DNA from: Methylotenera sp.
GTDB taxonomy: Bacteria > Pseudomonadota > Gammaproteobacteria > Burkholderiales > Methylophilaceae
Direction of reading: 5' to 3'
Length of the DNA stretch: 49,068 nucleotides
NCBI GenBank assembly: GCA_025360485.1
Contig: JANYCB010000116.1
Location: 1-49,068 of the forward strand
The notes under the pieces are model-generated. The model saw only the letters and a list, made by a program, of their open reading frames with translations, did no database searches and was not told the DNA's origin. A program made the translations under genes and the position numbers. Shown here one piece after another: positions 35,423 through 45,192 of this stretch (the stretch's first letter is position 1; each line of letters begins with the position of its first letter).

Positions 35423-36235
35423 TTATGTTTGGCAACTTTGGCAAAAAAACGTCGAGCGCTGTCCTAAGCGGATACATTTAATCGGTTTGCTACATACCTT
35501 ACAAAGTTCATCGGTGCGACCATAAACAAAGTATTCCTGCTGAAAATAACCAGGATTACCATCGGTACCAAAAAAATCTCGTAAGCTGCTGCCACCCGCG
35601 TTCAATGCATCGTTAAGCGTGGCCTTGATTTCGCTTACCAATTTTTCACACTGTTTTAACATCAGGCTTTTAGCTGGTTTTTCAGGGTGAATGCGCGCGC
35701 GGAATAACGATTCTGAAGCGTAGATATTCCCTACCCCTACAACCAAATGGCTATCCATAATCGCCACTTTAATAGCAGCACTGCGTGTACTTAATTGCCC
35801 ATGCAGATATTTAGCGTTAAAAGTATCATCAAGCGGCTCTGGGCCTAGTGGCGCAAGTAGCGCATGTTTGCTGGGCTCTAGCCCTGCCCACAACACTGCA
35901 CCAAAGCGGCGTGGGTCACGCAGGCGCAACACTCGCCCATCATTAAATACAATATCAAAATGGTCGTGCTTTTCAGGCGGATAGTTTCTATCCAGCAAGC
36001 TAATACGGCCAGACATGCCTAAATGCAGTAGCAATGTCCCACATTCGAAGTCAGCCAAAATATATTTAGCACGACGTCTTAGGGAAAGTAGTTTTTGATT
36101 TCCTAACGTTTGCGGCAAATGCGCAGGGATTGGCCAGCGCATGCTTGCATTGCGAATAACAATGTTTTTAACCGTTTGATTTAAAAGTGGAAGCAGCCCG
36201 CGGCGGGTAATTTCGACCTCGGGTAACTCTGGCAT
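35423..36235 (-). CDS. mutM: Formamidopyrimidine-DNA glycosylase MutM (Fpg)
   Basis: This 270-residue base-excision repair enzyme removes 8-oxoguanine and ring-opened purines and nicks abasic sites. The N-terminal catalytic Pro2-Glu3 is present in MPELPEVEITRRGLLP. The helix-two-turn-helix region includes VVGVGNIYASESLFRARIHP, and the zinc finger at the C-terminus has four cysteines (CKVCSKPI..FFCQSC). The Lys of the KYILAD strand is also kept. Length is normal. It is on the minus strand after ubiB (convergent, 15 bases apart). Confidence 0.97.
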   Translation of the reverse strand: MPELPEVEITRRGLLPLLNQTVKNIVIRNASMRWPIPAHLPQTLGNQKLLSLRRRAKYILADFECGTLLLHLGMSGRISLLDRNYPPEKHDHFDIVFNDGRVLRLRDPRRFGAVLWAGLEPSKHALLAPLGPEPLDDTFNAKYLHGQLSTRSAAIKVAIMDSHLVVGVGNIYASESLFRARIHPEKPAKSLMLKQCEKLVSEIKATLNDALNAGGSSLRDFFGTDGNPGYFQQEYFVYGRTDELCKVCSKPIKCIRLGQRSTFFCQSCQT

Positions 36236-36241
36236 AAAAAA

Positions 36242-37135
36242 TTACTGTATGTTAAGCGGTGGGTTAAGCATGGTAAACCCAACGTCGTTGCTAAAATGAT
36301 ACATCACGCCTTCATCCGGGCGGCCAAGCAGCAAATCGGGCGCTTCTGAAATTTTATCAAAATGCACCTTTTTTCCATCTTTTAACTTTATGTCAAACGA
36401 CGGATAGGTAATCTTGTGGTCTGGCGTATACAGCTCTACCTGTTTGGCTTGCGCTTGCTTCCAGCTGAAATCCAACCACTCGTTCATCTCATTTTGAGTA
36501 ATTTTAGCCTTTGGCACATTGACTTTCCATTTGCCATCATCTAGTTCCACATTCAAATGCGCTTGTTCCCATTGCTCTAAATGGGCAAAATCGAAACCTG
36601 AAATTTGCTTGGCTTCATTTTTGGTAAGCGGTGTTTTATCAATCAATTCAATTGACTGCGTGCTTGCTGCCTCAGCATAACTTCCTGGAAGCAGATAAAC
36701 CGCATTTTTATAAGCAACATATTGTTCTTCAGTTACCGAATTGAAAGTACCAAAACTAAACTCTTCCGCGCCCGCGGCACTGGTGAGTTTGAGTCTTAAT
36801 TGTGGGTTGTCGAGGCCAAACTTGGCTAAATCTGTATTCGGGAATTTTTCTGTACTTTTGGCCGCGATGACGGCCAAAATGCGCTGTACGGATAATTGGT
36901 CTGCACGCGTTTTGTAAGGCGCTGTCATGCGCCAAAAACCATCTACTTTCTCAAAGCTGGTCGCTGCTTTAGTAGGAAATTCCACTTTAATTGAAGTGAA
37001 ATCTGCAAGTTTTAGTGTTGAAACCTCGTGCTGGGAAGGCCCGTCGTTATTGGCTTTTGGGCGTGTGTATAAAAACGTCACAAGGCCTACAACAAGCGCC
37101 AACATCACCAAGTTTAACAACCATCTTTTTTTCAT
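36242..37135 (-). CDS. DUF4340 domain-containing protein
   Basis: This 297-residue protein has an N-terminal membrane anchor (LLNLVMLALVVGLVTFLY) and a large extracytoplasmic part with repeated beta-rich DUF4340 units (VDGFWRMTAPYKTRADQLSVQRILAVIAA, then KWKVNVPKAKITQNEMNEWL). Members usually follow a GldG-like protein and an ABC-2 permease/ATPase pair, as here. The function is unknown. It is the last gene of the cassette 36.2-40.3 kb and starts 17 bases after the GldG-like stop. Confidence 0.85.
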   Translation of the reverse strand: MKKRWLLNLVMLALVVGLVTFLYTRPKANNDGPSQHEVSTLKLADFTSIKVEFPTKAATSFEKVDGFWRMTAPYKTRADQLSVQRILAVIAAKSTEKFPNTDLAKFGLDNPQLRLKLTSAAGAEEFSFGTFNSVTEEQYVAYKNAVYLLPGSYAEAASTQSIELIDKTPLTKNEAKQISGFDFAHLEQWEQAHLNVELDDGKWKVNVPKAKITQNEMNEWLDFSWKQAQAKQVELYTPDHKITYPSFDIKLKDGKKVHFDKISEAPDLLLGRPDEGVMYHFSNDVGFTMLNPPLNIQ

Positions 37136-37152
37136 GCTAAATCCTCGCCGCC

Positions 37153-38592
37153 TTACGCTTTTCTACGTTTCCACCAAAAGTAAAAGCCTGCAAATATCAT
37201 GGCGAAAGGAATGATGAAATTAAACAACCCAAATGGATAAGTGCTTTTTTGATCACTCCCTAACTGAATTGGATTATAAATGATCATCGCCCAAATGTGC
37301 CCCCAGCCTGTTTCTGGTATGGTGATATTGACATCCTTAAGCGGCATTGGCTGAATCGTAATGAGACTGTCGTCCCCTGCCAGCCAATTGATTATATTCA
37401 CGCCAAAATCGACATTACTCTGACTAGTAATAAACGTGTTAGACAAAAAGTTTGCGTTACCCATCACTACCACACGCTGGCCTTTTTTGCCATATATTCG
37501 CTCTAACGCCACGCCAATATTAATGGGGCCGCGTTTGTCTTTTTTCTCATCGAATTCTACTGTAAAGTTTTTAACCCCTGGCGCAACTTTATCAGATTCC
37601 AACCAACCTTTTTGTGCAACATCTACTAAACGGGAAACCTTCCAGCCGAATTCATCTGAGGCATGCGCATCGACTTCATGTGCCTCTGGATACACCGTTA
37701 AATATTGGAAAGTACGGGTAATTGCATGGTCACCATAGGCAACGCTGAACGCATTTTTAGCATCTTGCTTGTAATCTTTAGCCGATAAATCCACCACTAT
37801 CCCAGGCGAAACGCTCACACCCAAATAAGTCGCAACCTCTTTTAAACCATGCAAGTTATCATCATCTAAAAGCCACAACACATTGCCACCAGCCTCAATG
37901 TAGGCCTTAATCTTTTTGGTTTCAATTGCATTCAAATCGACTTGCGGCGCGGCAACCACCAACATTGAGCCATTACTAGGTACATCTTGCGCGAGCATTA
38001 AATTGATATTGGCAAATTTAAACCCTTTCGATTCCAACACTTTGCCAAACTCGCCTAAATCTTGATTTTTCTTGCCTTGCAATAGGCGCTCACCATGTCC
38101 ATCCAAATACATAATCGGCTGATTATTGGTGCGCGACAAACGCACTAATAAGTTAGTCATTTCTTGCTCAGCGATAGGCGGTGAAATATGCTCGCTACGC
38201 TTATTGTACTCCACTATCATCTCGCCATCTTCCTTCACGCCAGCTTCTTGCGCGAGTTTTGGCTCTTCTGATGGGTTAATAAATTTAAGTTGAATATTTT
38301 TTTTCTCGCGTTTGTAACGCGCCATAAAATCGATCATGCCTTTGCGGAAATTATCACCCCCCGACGCATCATCTTTAGTGGCATACACCGTCACGTTTAT
38401 GGGCTCTTTCATTTGCTTGAGCACATTAACGCTGCCTTGCGTGAGGATGTTGCGATTGGCCTGTGTGATATCTTTAGTAATGCGATATTGCGTTGCCAAA
38501 TAACCGAGCAACACAATTAAGCAGATAAACAGCAGTACAAAAAGCCAACTTTGTGCCAGCATTTGAAGACGTAATTTTTTATTAATATTCAT
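37153..38592 (-). CDS. GldG family ABC-type uncharacterised transport protein
   Basis: This 479-residue protein has an N-terminal membrane helix (WLFVLLFICLIVLLGYLATQY). A large periplasmic domain follows (NVTVYATKDDASGGDNFRKGMIDFMARYKREKKNIQLKFINP, VVAAPQVDLNAIETKKIKAYIEAGGNVLWLLDDD, VVVMGNANFLSNTFI), then a C-terminal helix (LFNFIIPFAMIFAGFYFWWKRRK). The layout matches the DUF4350/GldG-like ABC_transp_aux family. It acts with the adjacent permease and ATPase; the substrate is unknown. Confidence 0.88.
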   Translation of the reverse strand: MNINKKLRLQMLAQSWLFVLLFICLIVLLGYLATQYRITKDITQANRNILTQGSVNVLKQMKEPINVTVYATKDDASGGDNFRKGMIDFMARYKREKKNIQLKFINPSEEPKLAQEAGVKEDGEMIVEYNKRSEHISPPIAEQEMTNLLVRLSRTNNQPIMYLDGHGERLLQGKKNQDLGEFGKVLESKGFKFANINLMLAQDVPSNGSMLVVAAPQVDLNAIETKKIKAYIEAGGNVLWLLDDDNLHGLKEVATYLGVSVSPGIVVDLSAKDYKQDAKNAFSVAYGDHAITRTFQYLTVYPEAHEVDAHASDEFGWKVSRLVDVAQKGWLESDKVAPGVKNFTVEFDEKKDKRGPINIGVALERIYGKKGQRVVVMGNANFLSNTFITSQSNVDFGVNIINWLAGDDSLITIQPMPLKDVNITIPETGWGHIWAMIIYNPIQLGSDQKSTYPFGLFNFIIPFAMIFAGFYFWWKRRKA

Positions 38593-38605
38593 AAACTTAA
38601 CCCAA

Positions 38606-39352
38606 TTATCCTCTTAGGCGATCAGCATCTAAGCGACGAATTGTTAATGTTAAAAAAGTGATGATCAGCAACATAAAATAAGCTATGTCACCCGTATCGA
38701 TAAGGCCGCCCGTGAACGATTGAAAACGGTGCATGATAGATAAGTTTGGCAAAATTCCACTTGGGTCGCCCGGCAGCACCAAATCTAAAAACGATAAAGC
38801 AAACAACACAATAAAGGTTAATATTGCCGCCACAACGGGCTGCTGCGTCATACTAGAAAAATAAAGCCCCGCCGCTGAAAAGCTGGCAACCAATAACAAC
38901 AAGCCAAATGAGTTAGCCAAAATATAACCAGTATCGATTTCTGCCCACGGACTAAGCGCGAACAGCATGATTGCGATATAAACCACCAATACACCTAGGA
39001 AAATGACCAAACCTAAAAACTTACCCAACACAATATCGGTGATAGAAACAGGCGCGCTAAACAAGAAAGGTAGTGTCAGGCTGCGGCGCTCTTCTGAGAT
39101 TAAACGCATTGAAAGCAATGGCACTGCAAATAAAGCTAAAAATGCTGCAAAACTAAATAGCTTTTCCCCAACAAACTGCGTAACCCCAATGCGCTCTGCG
39201 GGGCGCATGGCACCTTGCATCACGGCAAAATAGCTATCAATACCGTTTAAAAAATTCATGCCAAAAGCGAGCATTAACAGCGATAAAATGACCCAACCCA
39301 TGGGCGACGCAAACATACTTTTAAGTTCTTTTCTTAAAATATTAAATATCAT
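38606..39352 (-). CDS. ABC-2 type permease (GldF-like)
   Basis: This 248-residue polytopic protein has six predicted hydrophobic segments. The N-terminal FNILRKELKSMFASPMGWVILSLLMLAFGMNF and the central FAVPLLSMRLISEERRSLTLPFLFSAPVSITDIVLGKFLGL are typical of ABC-2 permeases of the GldF/NosY type. It forms the membrane channel of the cassette with the ATPase encoded just upstream (9-base gap). Confidence 0.92.
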   Translation of the reverse strand: MIFNILRKELKSMFASPMGWVILSLLMLAFGMNFLNGIDSYFAVMQGAMRPAERIGVTQFVGEKLFSFAAFLALFAVPLLSMRLISEERRSLTLPFLFSAPVSITDIVLGKFLGLVIFLGVLVVYIAIMLFALSPWAEIDTGYILANSFGLLLLVASFSAAGLYFSSMTQQPVVAAILTFIVLFALSFLDLVLPGDPSGILPNLSIMHRFQSFTGGLIDTGDIAYFMLLIITFLTLTIRRLDADRLRG

Positions 39353-39360
39353 TTTCTACC

Positions 39361-40314
39361 TTATTGTGGTGACTCTGCTGCAATCTCTGCAGCATCTTGA
39401 TGTGTTAATTGCGTAAACACATCTTCTAAACTTGTTTGGTCAGGCGCGATTTGGTACAAGCCCCATTTATTTTTCACGGCCGCCTGCACAATCGCCTCAT
39501 GTGGCGCCTCACCTTCAGCAAATCGCACACGCATCATATTGTTATCGGTCAGTTCGGCTTCAATGACGCCTTTAATTTTTAGTAGCTCGTCCACCATTGG
39601 AAGATTGCTGAATCCAATCAATAACTTATTTCCAATACGCTGACGTTTTAACACATCAATGTCGCCATTAAATACCAGCTTACCTTTGTCGATAATCTGC
39701 ACGTGATTACACATCAACTCCACCTCGGGCAGAATGTGTGTAGACAAAATCACGCTGTGCTCTTTGCCAATCTCTTTAATTAACTCACGGATAGGACGAA
39801 TCTGGTTTGGATCCAAACCAACGGTTGGTTCATCCAAAATCACGACCATTGGGCTGTGAATAATGGCTTGTGCAATACCTACGCGTTGCTGATAACCATT
39901 GGATAAATTTTCTATCAGGCGTTTGCTCATGTGAGTTAAGCCACAGCGCTCTTTAGCGTTTTCTACTGCTTTTTTAATATGCTTACCACTCACTCTATGC
40001 AAGCGTGCGGCGATGGTTAAATACTCATCTACGGTAAATTCTTTATATAAAGGGCGCATTTCAGGCAAGTAGCCAATCAGTGCCTTGGCTTCTTTAGGAT
40101 TTTCAATCATATCGATACCGCAAATTTTCATGCTACCCGCACTAGGCGCAAGGTTGCCAGTGAGCATTTTCATAGTGGTGGATTTACCTGCGCCATTTGG
40201 CCCCAAAAATCCGAGCACTTCGCCCTGCTTTACGCTAAAACTCACATTACTTACCGCCTCGCGGCCGCCGTAAAGCCTTGTAAGCTCAATTGCTTCTACT
40301 GTTAAATTATTCAT
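39361..40314 (-). CDS. ABC transporter ATP-binding protein (GldA-like)
   Basis: This 317-residue ATPase has Walker A GFLGPNGAGKSTTMKML, a Q-loop in IGYLPEMRPLYKEFT, signature ENLSNGYQQRVGIAQAI, Walker B MVVILDEPTVGLDP, and an H-loop in VILSTHILPEVE. A C-terminal extension of ~90 residues matches GldA/NodI-type ATPases. It energises the permease-GldG-DUF4340 cassette. It is the first gene of the cassette and is divergent from the TPR gene at 40513. Confidence 0.95.
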   Translation of the reverse strand: MNNLTVEAIELTRLYGGREAVSNVSFSVKQGEVLGFLGPNGAGKSTTMKMLTGNLAPSAGSMKICGIDMIENPKEAKALIGYLPEMRPLYKEFTVDEYLTIAARLHRVSGKHIKKAVENAKERCGLTHMSKRLIENLSNGYQQRVGIAQAIIHSPMVVILDEPTVGLDPNQIRPIRELIKEIGKEHSVILSTHILPEVELMCNHVQIIDKGKLVFNGDIDVLKRQRIGNKLLIGFSNLPMVDELLKIKGVIEAELTDNNMMRVRFAEGEAPHEAIVQAAVKNKWGLYQIAPDQTSLEDVFTQLTHQDAAEIAAESPQ

Positions 40315-40512
40315 AGTTATTTATTAGGCGCCAAGATAAAACTAATGCTTTATGAGACAAAATGGGTAGATTAGTTTCATGCAAAAAGCTATAGTCATAC
40401 TTATATTAATGTGAATTACTGTCCAACCCTTAATTATGGATGAACTTGCGTCAACTGTCACGGACTAAACAAGCACAAGTGACCATTTAAACGAACATAT
40501 GGATATTAATTA

Positions 40513-42195
40513 ATGCCTCAAATTAAAAAAATTGCTATTGCTTTACTCCTTGCTTTTATTGGCATGGGTAGCTTAACTACGCTTGCAGAAACAAAAGTAA
40601 CGCCCACCATTACCACCGCTAATGCAGAGTTTGTGTACAAATATCTGCTAGGTGAAATTGCTGGGCAGCGCGGCGAAACCACTTTGGCTAGTCAATTATT
40701 TTTAGATTTAGCCCAGCAAACACGTGATCCGCGCCTAGCAGAACGTGCCGCACGGGCAGCCGTTTATGCCAACCAACCTGGTATTGCCTTGCAGGCCTCA
40801 ACTTTGTGGGCAGAGCTAGACCCTAATTCGCTAGAAGCGCAACAGGCTTCAAGCCAATTATTGGTAGCAAGCGGCAATTTAAAACAAGCTAAGCCACATA
40901 TTCAACAATTATTGGCTAAAGAAGATACGCGCGCCAATGGTTTTTTATATTTAAATAACCTGCTTGCCAACCAAAAAGATAAAGCTGAAGTTTTAGCGGC
41001 AATTACCGAATTTGCAGCGTCTTACCCCAAATTGCCAGAAGCGCATTTTGCGGTTGCACAAGCAGCTTTAGTCGCAGACAAACCTGATATCGCGACTAAA
41101 GAGCTGCAAACTGCCAACAAACTGCGCTCTGGCTGGGAGTTGGGTGCGCAAATGCAAGCGCAAATGCTACTCAAAGAATCTCCTGAAAAAGCCATTGCAT
41201 TCCTACAAGGCTTTTTAAAACAATATCCAAAATCAAACGATGTACGCATGGCGTACGCCAAAACCTTAGTCAGCCAAAAACGTTATGCGGAAGCCAAACC
41301 TGAATTTGTAAAACTGGTTGAAAGCTCTAGCGGCAGCCCAGAAATCAGCGCCGTTGTTGGTTTGTTATCGCTAGAGTCCAATGACTACCCGATGGCAGAT
41401 AAATATTTTCAGCAATCTATCAGCACTGGCTTTAAAGACCCTGACCAACTATATGGCTATTTAGGACGTAGTGCTGAGCGTCAAAAAGACGATGCAAAAG
41501 CAATCAGTTGGTATGACAAAATTCAGCCTGGCGAACATTTTCTTGAGGGCAGACTTTCTGCCGCCAACGTAATCGCACGAACAAAAAATGTAGATGCCGC
41601 CATCAAAATGCTGGATGAGGTAGATGAATTAACACCAGAACAACAAGTTTTGGTACTTCAAACCGAAGCCAATATGTTGTCGCAGGCCAAGCGCAATCAA
41701 GAATCTTTTGATTTGATGGACAAAGCCGTTAACAACTGGCCAGATTCAAACGACCTCATTTACGATCATGCCATGGCTGCAGAGCGTATAGGTAAATATG
41801 ACGTAATGGAAACACAGTTGCGTAAGCTAATTAAAGCCAAACCTGATTTTGCAGCAGCCTACAACACGCTTGGATATTCGCTTGCAGACCGCAACGTAAG
41901 ACTTAGTGAAGCACAATCGCTACTTGAAACCGCGGTGAAATTATCCCCAGGCGACCACTATATGCTAGACAGCCTAGGCTGGGTGCATTACCGCTTAGGC
42001 AATTTAAGCAAAGCGGCCGACTATTTGCGCAAAGCCTATGAAATTCAGGCAGACCCAGAAATTGCGGCGCATTTGGGCGAAGTGCTATGGAAACAAGGCT
42101 TGCAAGAAGAAGCCAAAAAAATCTGGGCGAATGCACTAAAAGATTACCCAGAAAATGACGTGTTAGTAGCCACCACCAAAAAATTTAACTCTTAG
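40513..42195 (+). CDS. TPR-repeat exported protein
   Basis: This 560-residue protein has a signal peptide (MPQIKKIAIALLLAFIGMGSLTTLA) followed by many TPR-like helical pairs through to the C-terminus. A canonical example is AAYNTLGYSLADRNVRLSEAQSLLETAVKLSPGDHYMLDSLGWVHYRLGNLSKAADYLRKAYE. It probably acts in the periplasm as a scaffold in envelope assembly. This inference comes from its constant position just upstream of lolB in betaproteobacteria. No enzymatic domain. Confidence 0.9.
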   Translation: MPQIKKIAIALLLAFIGMGSLTTLAETKVTPTITTANAEFVYKYLLGEIAGQRGETTLASQLFLDLAQQTRDPRLAERAARAAVYANQPGIALQASTLWAELDPNSLEAQQASSQLLVASGNLKQAKPHIQQLLAKEDTRANGFLYLNNLLANQKDKAEVLAAITEFAASYPKLPEAHFAVAQAALVADKPDIATKELQTANKLRSGWELGAQMQAQMLLKESPEKAIAFLQGFLKQYPKSNDVRMAYAKTLVSQKRYAEAKPEFVKLVESSSGSPEISAVVGLLSLESNDYPMADKYFQQSISTGFKDPDQLYGYLGRSAERQKDDAKAISWYDKIQPGEHFLEGRLSAANVIARTKNVDAAIKMLDEVDELTPEQQVLVLQTEANMLSQAKRNQESFDLMDKAVNNWPDSNDLIYDHAMAAERIGKYDVMETQLRKLIKAKPDFAAAYNTLGYSLADRNVRLSEAQSLLETAVKLSPGDHYMLDSLGWVHYRLGNLSKAADYLRKAYEIQADPEIAAHLGEVLWKQGLQEEAKKIWANALKDYPENDVLVATTKKFNS

Positions 42196-42223
42196 CCTGT
42201 TTTTACCCTTAGTTAGGTCAAAT

Positions 42224-42835
42224 TTGCTTTTAAAAAGTAATAGCTTATTTCTAGCAATAGTATTGCTGGTGAGTGCTTGCGCAACACTGCCACCGCCAGC
42301 GACTCAACCGCCAACAACAGTCAGCATCAACCAAAAACATCTCGCTACGCTTGCCAATATTAAAGCTTTTTCGCTCAAAGGCCGTTTAGGTGTAGTCACC
42401 AATCCACGTGGCTTTACAGGTGGTATCGATTGGCAACATCAGCTAACTAACGATAATATCGACGTGTTTTCGCCTGTGGGAGGTAAAGTTGCTAATATTG
42501 TTAAAAATCCAAATGGCGTAACCCTCACCACGCAAGATGGCCACAGTGTTAAGGCAAATGATGCAGAAAGCTTAACCGAAGCCACGTTAGGTTGGCGCTT
42601 GCCGCTTAACGGTTTAAGCGATTGGGCACTAGGCAAGCCAACAAGCAGTAAAATAGAGGCCATAACTTGGGATGAAACTGGCCACCTGACTACACTAAAA
42701 CAAGACGGCTGGGATATTAGCTATGAAAACTATGCTGAAACCAATGGCATATTTTTACCTAGCAAAATTGTACTAAAAAGTGAAAAAGTGAACTTAAAAT
42801 TGTTGGTAGAAAAATGGGTCGCAGTAGAAAACTAA
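42224..42835 (+). CDS. lolB: Outer-membrane lipoprotein LolB
   Basis: This 203-residue LolB receives lipoproteins from LolA and inserts them into the outer membrane. The N-terminus has a lipobox LLVSAC (Cys19). The fold region includes FSLKGRLGVVTNPRGFTGGIDWQHQLTNDNIDVFSPVGGKVANIV and LPLNGLSDWALGKPTSS. The start is a TTG; no ATG lies upstream of the lipobox in frame, and the other codons before it would shorten the signal peptide. It follows the TPR gene by 28 bases. Confidence 0.92.
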   Translation: MLLKSNSLFLAIVLLVSACATLPPPATQPPTTVSINQKHLATLANIKAFSLKGRLGVVTNPRGFTGGIDWQHQLTNDNIDVFSPVGGKVANIVKNPNGVTLTTQDGHSVKANDAESLTEATLGWRLPLNGLSDWALGKPTSSKIEAITWDETGHLTTLKQDGWDISYENYAETNGIFLPSKIVLKSEKVNLKLLVEKWVAVEN

Positions 42836-42845
42836 ACCCGTTGAT

Positions 42846-42870
42846 GCGACTATCGTTAAGTCGCTTTCTT
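42846..42870 (+). terminator. Weak stem-loop terminator after lolB
   Basis: GCGACT and AGTCGC form a 6-bp stem with a 7-base loop, followed by TTTCTT. It begins 10 bases after the lolB stop and would separate lolB from the carbonic anhydrase gene. Confidence 0.5.
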
Positions 42871-42968
42871 CTGTCCGAAATAAATATTTCTAACCTTAGA
42901 ATTAGCCCCTAAATCCACCACTGCTTCTGCATTAAAATTCCCGCACTTTTACGCATAATTTAGTTATT

Positions 42969-44234
42969 ATGAATAAAAGCATTTTATTTTTATTGTTTCT
43001 TTTTACCATCAGTGGCAATAGCTATGCCACGACATGGCTAAAGCTAAGCGAAAATGGCACTTCAAAACTGATGCTGGATAAGCAATCGGTACTTCAGCAA
43101 GATTTGCTTAAAAAAGCTTGGGTCAAAATCGAGTACAAAACTCCGCAAGAAAACTTAGAGTCGCTTGGAAAACAATACAATCTATCAAAATTACTGTGGT
43201 TTTTTGATTGTAACTCGCAAAAATCAGCCACCTCTCAAGTTTTTCAATATTTAGATAACGAACTGGTGTATTCCGCTGGCGTGGATTCTAAAAATGCTGA
43301 GTTCATTGAGCCTGTACCAGAATCCGATATGGATATCGCCATGCGCCATATTTGTCTTTCAGGCAACGCTGTAGCAACGGCCACAGAAGTTAAACCAACA
43401 AAAACAAGCACACCACCAGCCGCTTCCAAAGAAGCCACAAGCAAAGCAGAAGCCAAGCCTGAGCCCTCCCCTGAAAAACCAGCCGCCCCAGTTGCTAAAA
43501 CAGGAACGCCTGCTGTAAAAACTACCCCTGTTAAATCTGGCGCAGCTAAAGACAATGCGCAAAAACCGCATTGGGCTTATGAAGGCAAAGAAGGTCCGGA
43601 AAATTGGGCTAAACTCAGCCCAGAATTTGCGACTTGCGAAATTGGACGCAATCAATCTCCCATTAATATTGAAGATACTATGCATACCACTTTAAAACCA
43701 GTTAGGGGCATACAAAAATTTCCTGCAAAAGAAATTTTTAATAACGGCCATACGGTGCAAGTTAACTTTAAAGAAGGCAATATGCTGGTGCTAGATAGCG
43801 CACCTTATCAAATGAAGGAGGTACATTTTCATGCGCCTAGCGAAAACAAAATACACAATAAGTCATTTCCATTAGAAGCGCATTTTGTACATGCTGATTC
43901 CAAAGGCAATCTTACGGTCATTGCCGTGATGTTTAAGGAAGGCAAAGCCAACCCTGCCTTGGCAAAGTTATGGCTAGAAATGCCGAAAAAAGAAGGTGAG
44001 CCTGTTGCGCTCAAAACTAGAGTTATTCCTAGCGAATTAATACCAGAAAATCGTGCTTACTATCGATTCAGTGGCTCTCTCACCACCCCGCCTTGCAGCG
44101 AAGGCGTGCGCTGGATATTAATGAAAACCCCAATGACCGCCTCTAAAGAACAAATTGAAACTTTTGAACAAGCCATACATCACACGAATAACCGCCCTGT
44201 GCAAGCGTTAAACGGGAGACTGGTTGTTGAGTAA
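42969..44234 (+). CDS. Alpha-carbonic anhydrase with N-terminal adhesin-E-like domain
   Basis: This 421-residue exported protein has three parts. A signal peptide (~1-20) and a ~110-residue domain resembling surface-adhesin protein E (TTWLKLSENGTSKLMLDKQSVLQ..VWFFDCNSQ-type, with Cys pairs) come first. A Pro/Ala/Thr/Lys-rich linker (~143-195) follows. The alpha-carbonic anhydrase domain (~198-421) has HWAYEGKEGPENWAKL, NQSPINI, the zinc-binding VHFHAPSE and LEAHFVH histidines, and the LTTPPCSEGVRWILM motif. It should hydrate CO2 in the periplasm or at the surface. It sits between lolB and ispE, which are usually neighbours. Confidence 0.9.
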   Translation: MNKSILFLLFLFTISGNSYATTWLKLSENGTSKLMLDKQSVLQQDLLKKAWVKIEYKTPQENLESLGKQYNLSKLLWFFDCNSQKSATSQVFQYLDNELVYSAGVDSKNAEFIEPVPESDMDIAMRHICLSGNAVATATEVKPTKTSTPPAASKEATSKAEAKPEPSPEKPAAPVAKTGTPAVKTTPVKSGAAKDNAQKPHWAYEGKEGPENWAKLSPEFATCEIGRNQSPINIEDTMHTTLKPVRGIQKFPAKEIFNNGHTVQVNFKEGNMLVLDSAPYQMKEVHFHAPSENKIHNKSFPLEAHFVHADSKGNLTVIAVMFKEGKANPALAKLWLEMPKKEGEPVALKTRVIPSELIPENRAYYRFSGSLTTPPCSEGVRWILMKTPMTASKEQIETFEQAIHHTNNRPVQALNGRLVVE

Positions 44235-44289
44235 ATTTATTTAAATTCCGCCGCTAGTCTCGTATTCACATGCGTTAAAATACGGGCGT

Positions 44290-45174
44290 ATGCAAAACTT
44301 TCAAGCATTTCAAGATTTTGAGCCATTCTTGGCTCCTGCAAAAATTAACCTGTTTTTGCACATTACTGGTCGTCGCGCTGATGGTTATCACACGCTGCAA
44401 AGTGTTTTTCAATTACTGGATTTTTACGATACGATTCACTTGAAACCAACAAAATCAGGTGAAATTAAACGCATTAATGAAATAATGGGTGTGCCTGCAA
44501 ACCAAGATATATGCGCCTTAGCGGCCAGTGTTTTACAGAAAAAAACAGGTTGCAAATTAGGTGTAGAGTTTATCGTTGAAAAACACATCCCTATGGGTGG
44601 CGGTTTGGGGGGTGGCAGTTCAGACGCTGCAACCGTTTTATTAGCGTTAAATCAGTTATGGCAACTTAACCTAAGCCGAGAAGAATTGATACAAATTGGC
44701 CTAAGTCTAGGTGCGGATGTACCCGTATTTATCTTTGGCCAAAACGCTTGGGCAGAAGGCGTAGGCGAGCAACTTACCAAGATTGATTTACCAGAACAAT
44801 ATTATGTGGTACTAACGCCGCCAATTCATGTGTCAACTCGTGATGTTTTTGCCAATTCACGATTGACAAGAGACACGAAACCATTGAAAATAGCGGACTT
44901 TTCAAGCGGTGCAAATTCTGATGAATTTAGAAACGATCTTGAAGCAATAGTGTGTGAAGAATTTCCTGCAGTTGCAACCACCCTCAATTGGCTGAGCCGC
45001 TTTGTGTTAAAAGACGGTGGTAAAGCAAAGATGAGCGGTTCAGGTGCCTCTGTATTTGTTGCGGTTAATTCAAAACAAAAAGCGAATGAAATTTTGGCGC
45101 AAAAACCTGAAAATGTAACAGGGTTTGTGGCAAAAGGCTTAAAACAACATCCATTGTTTTATTTAGCCAAGTAG
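44290..45174 (+). CDS. ispE: 4-diphosphocytidyl-2-C-methyl-D-erythritol kinase IspE
   Basis: This 294-residue GHMP kinase of the MEP isoprenoid pathway phosphorylates the 2-hydroxyl of CDP-methylerythritol. Visible motifs: [35 protein letters not shown] (substrate-binding Lys and Asp), the glycine-rich ATP loop [43 protein letters not shown], and C-terminal [14 protein letters not shown]. Length is normal. It lies upstream of tRNA-Gln and prs, the common proteobacterial order. Confidence 0.97.
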   Translation: MQNFQAFQDFEPFLAPAKINLFLHITGRRADGYHTLQSVFQLLDFYDTIHLKPTKSGEIKRINEIMGVPANQDICALAASVLQKKTGCKLGVEFIVEKHIPMGGGLGGGSSDAATVLLALNQLWQLNLSREELIQIGLSLGADVPVFIFGQNAWAEGVGEQLTKIDLPEQYYVVLTPPIHVSTRDVFANSRLTRDTKPLKIADFSSGANSDEFRNDLEAIVCEEFPAVATTLNWLSRFVLKDGGKAKMSGSGASVFVAVNSKQKANEILAQKPENVTGFVAKGLKQHPLFYLAK

Positions 45175-45192
45175 TTGATTGATTAAGTTTAT

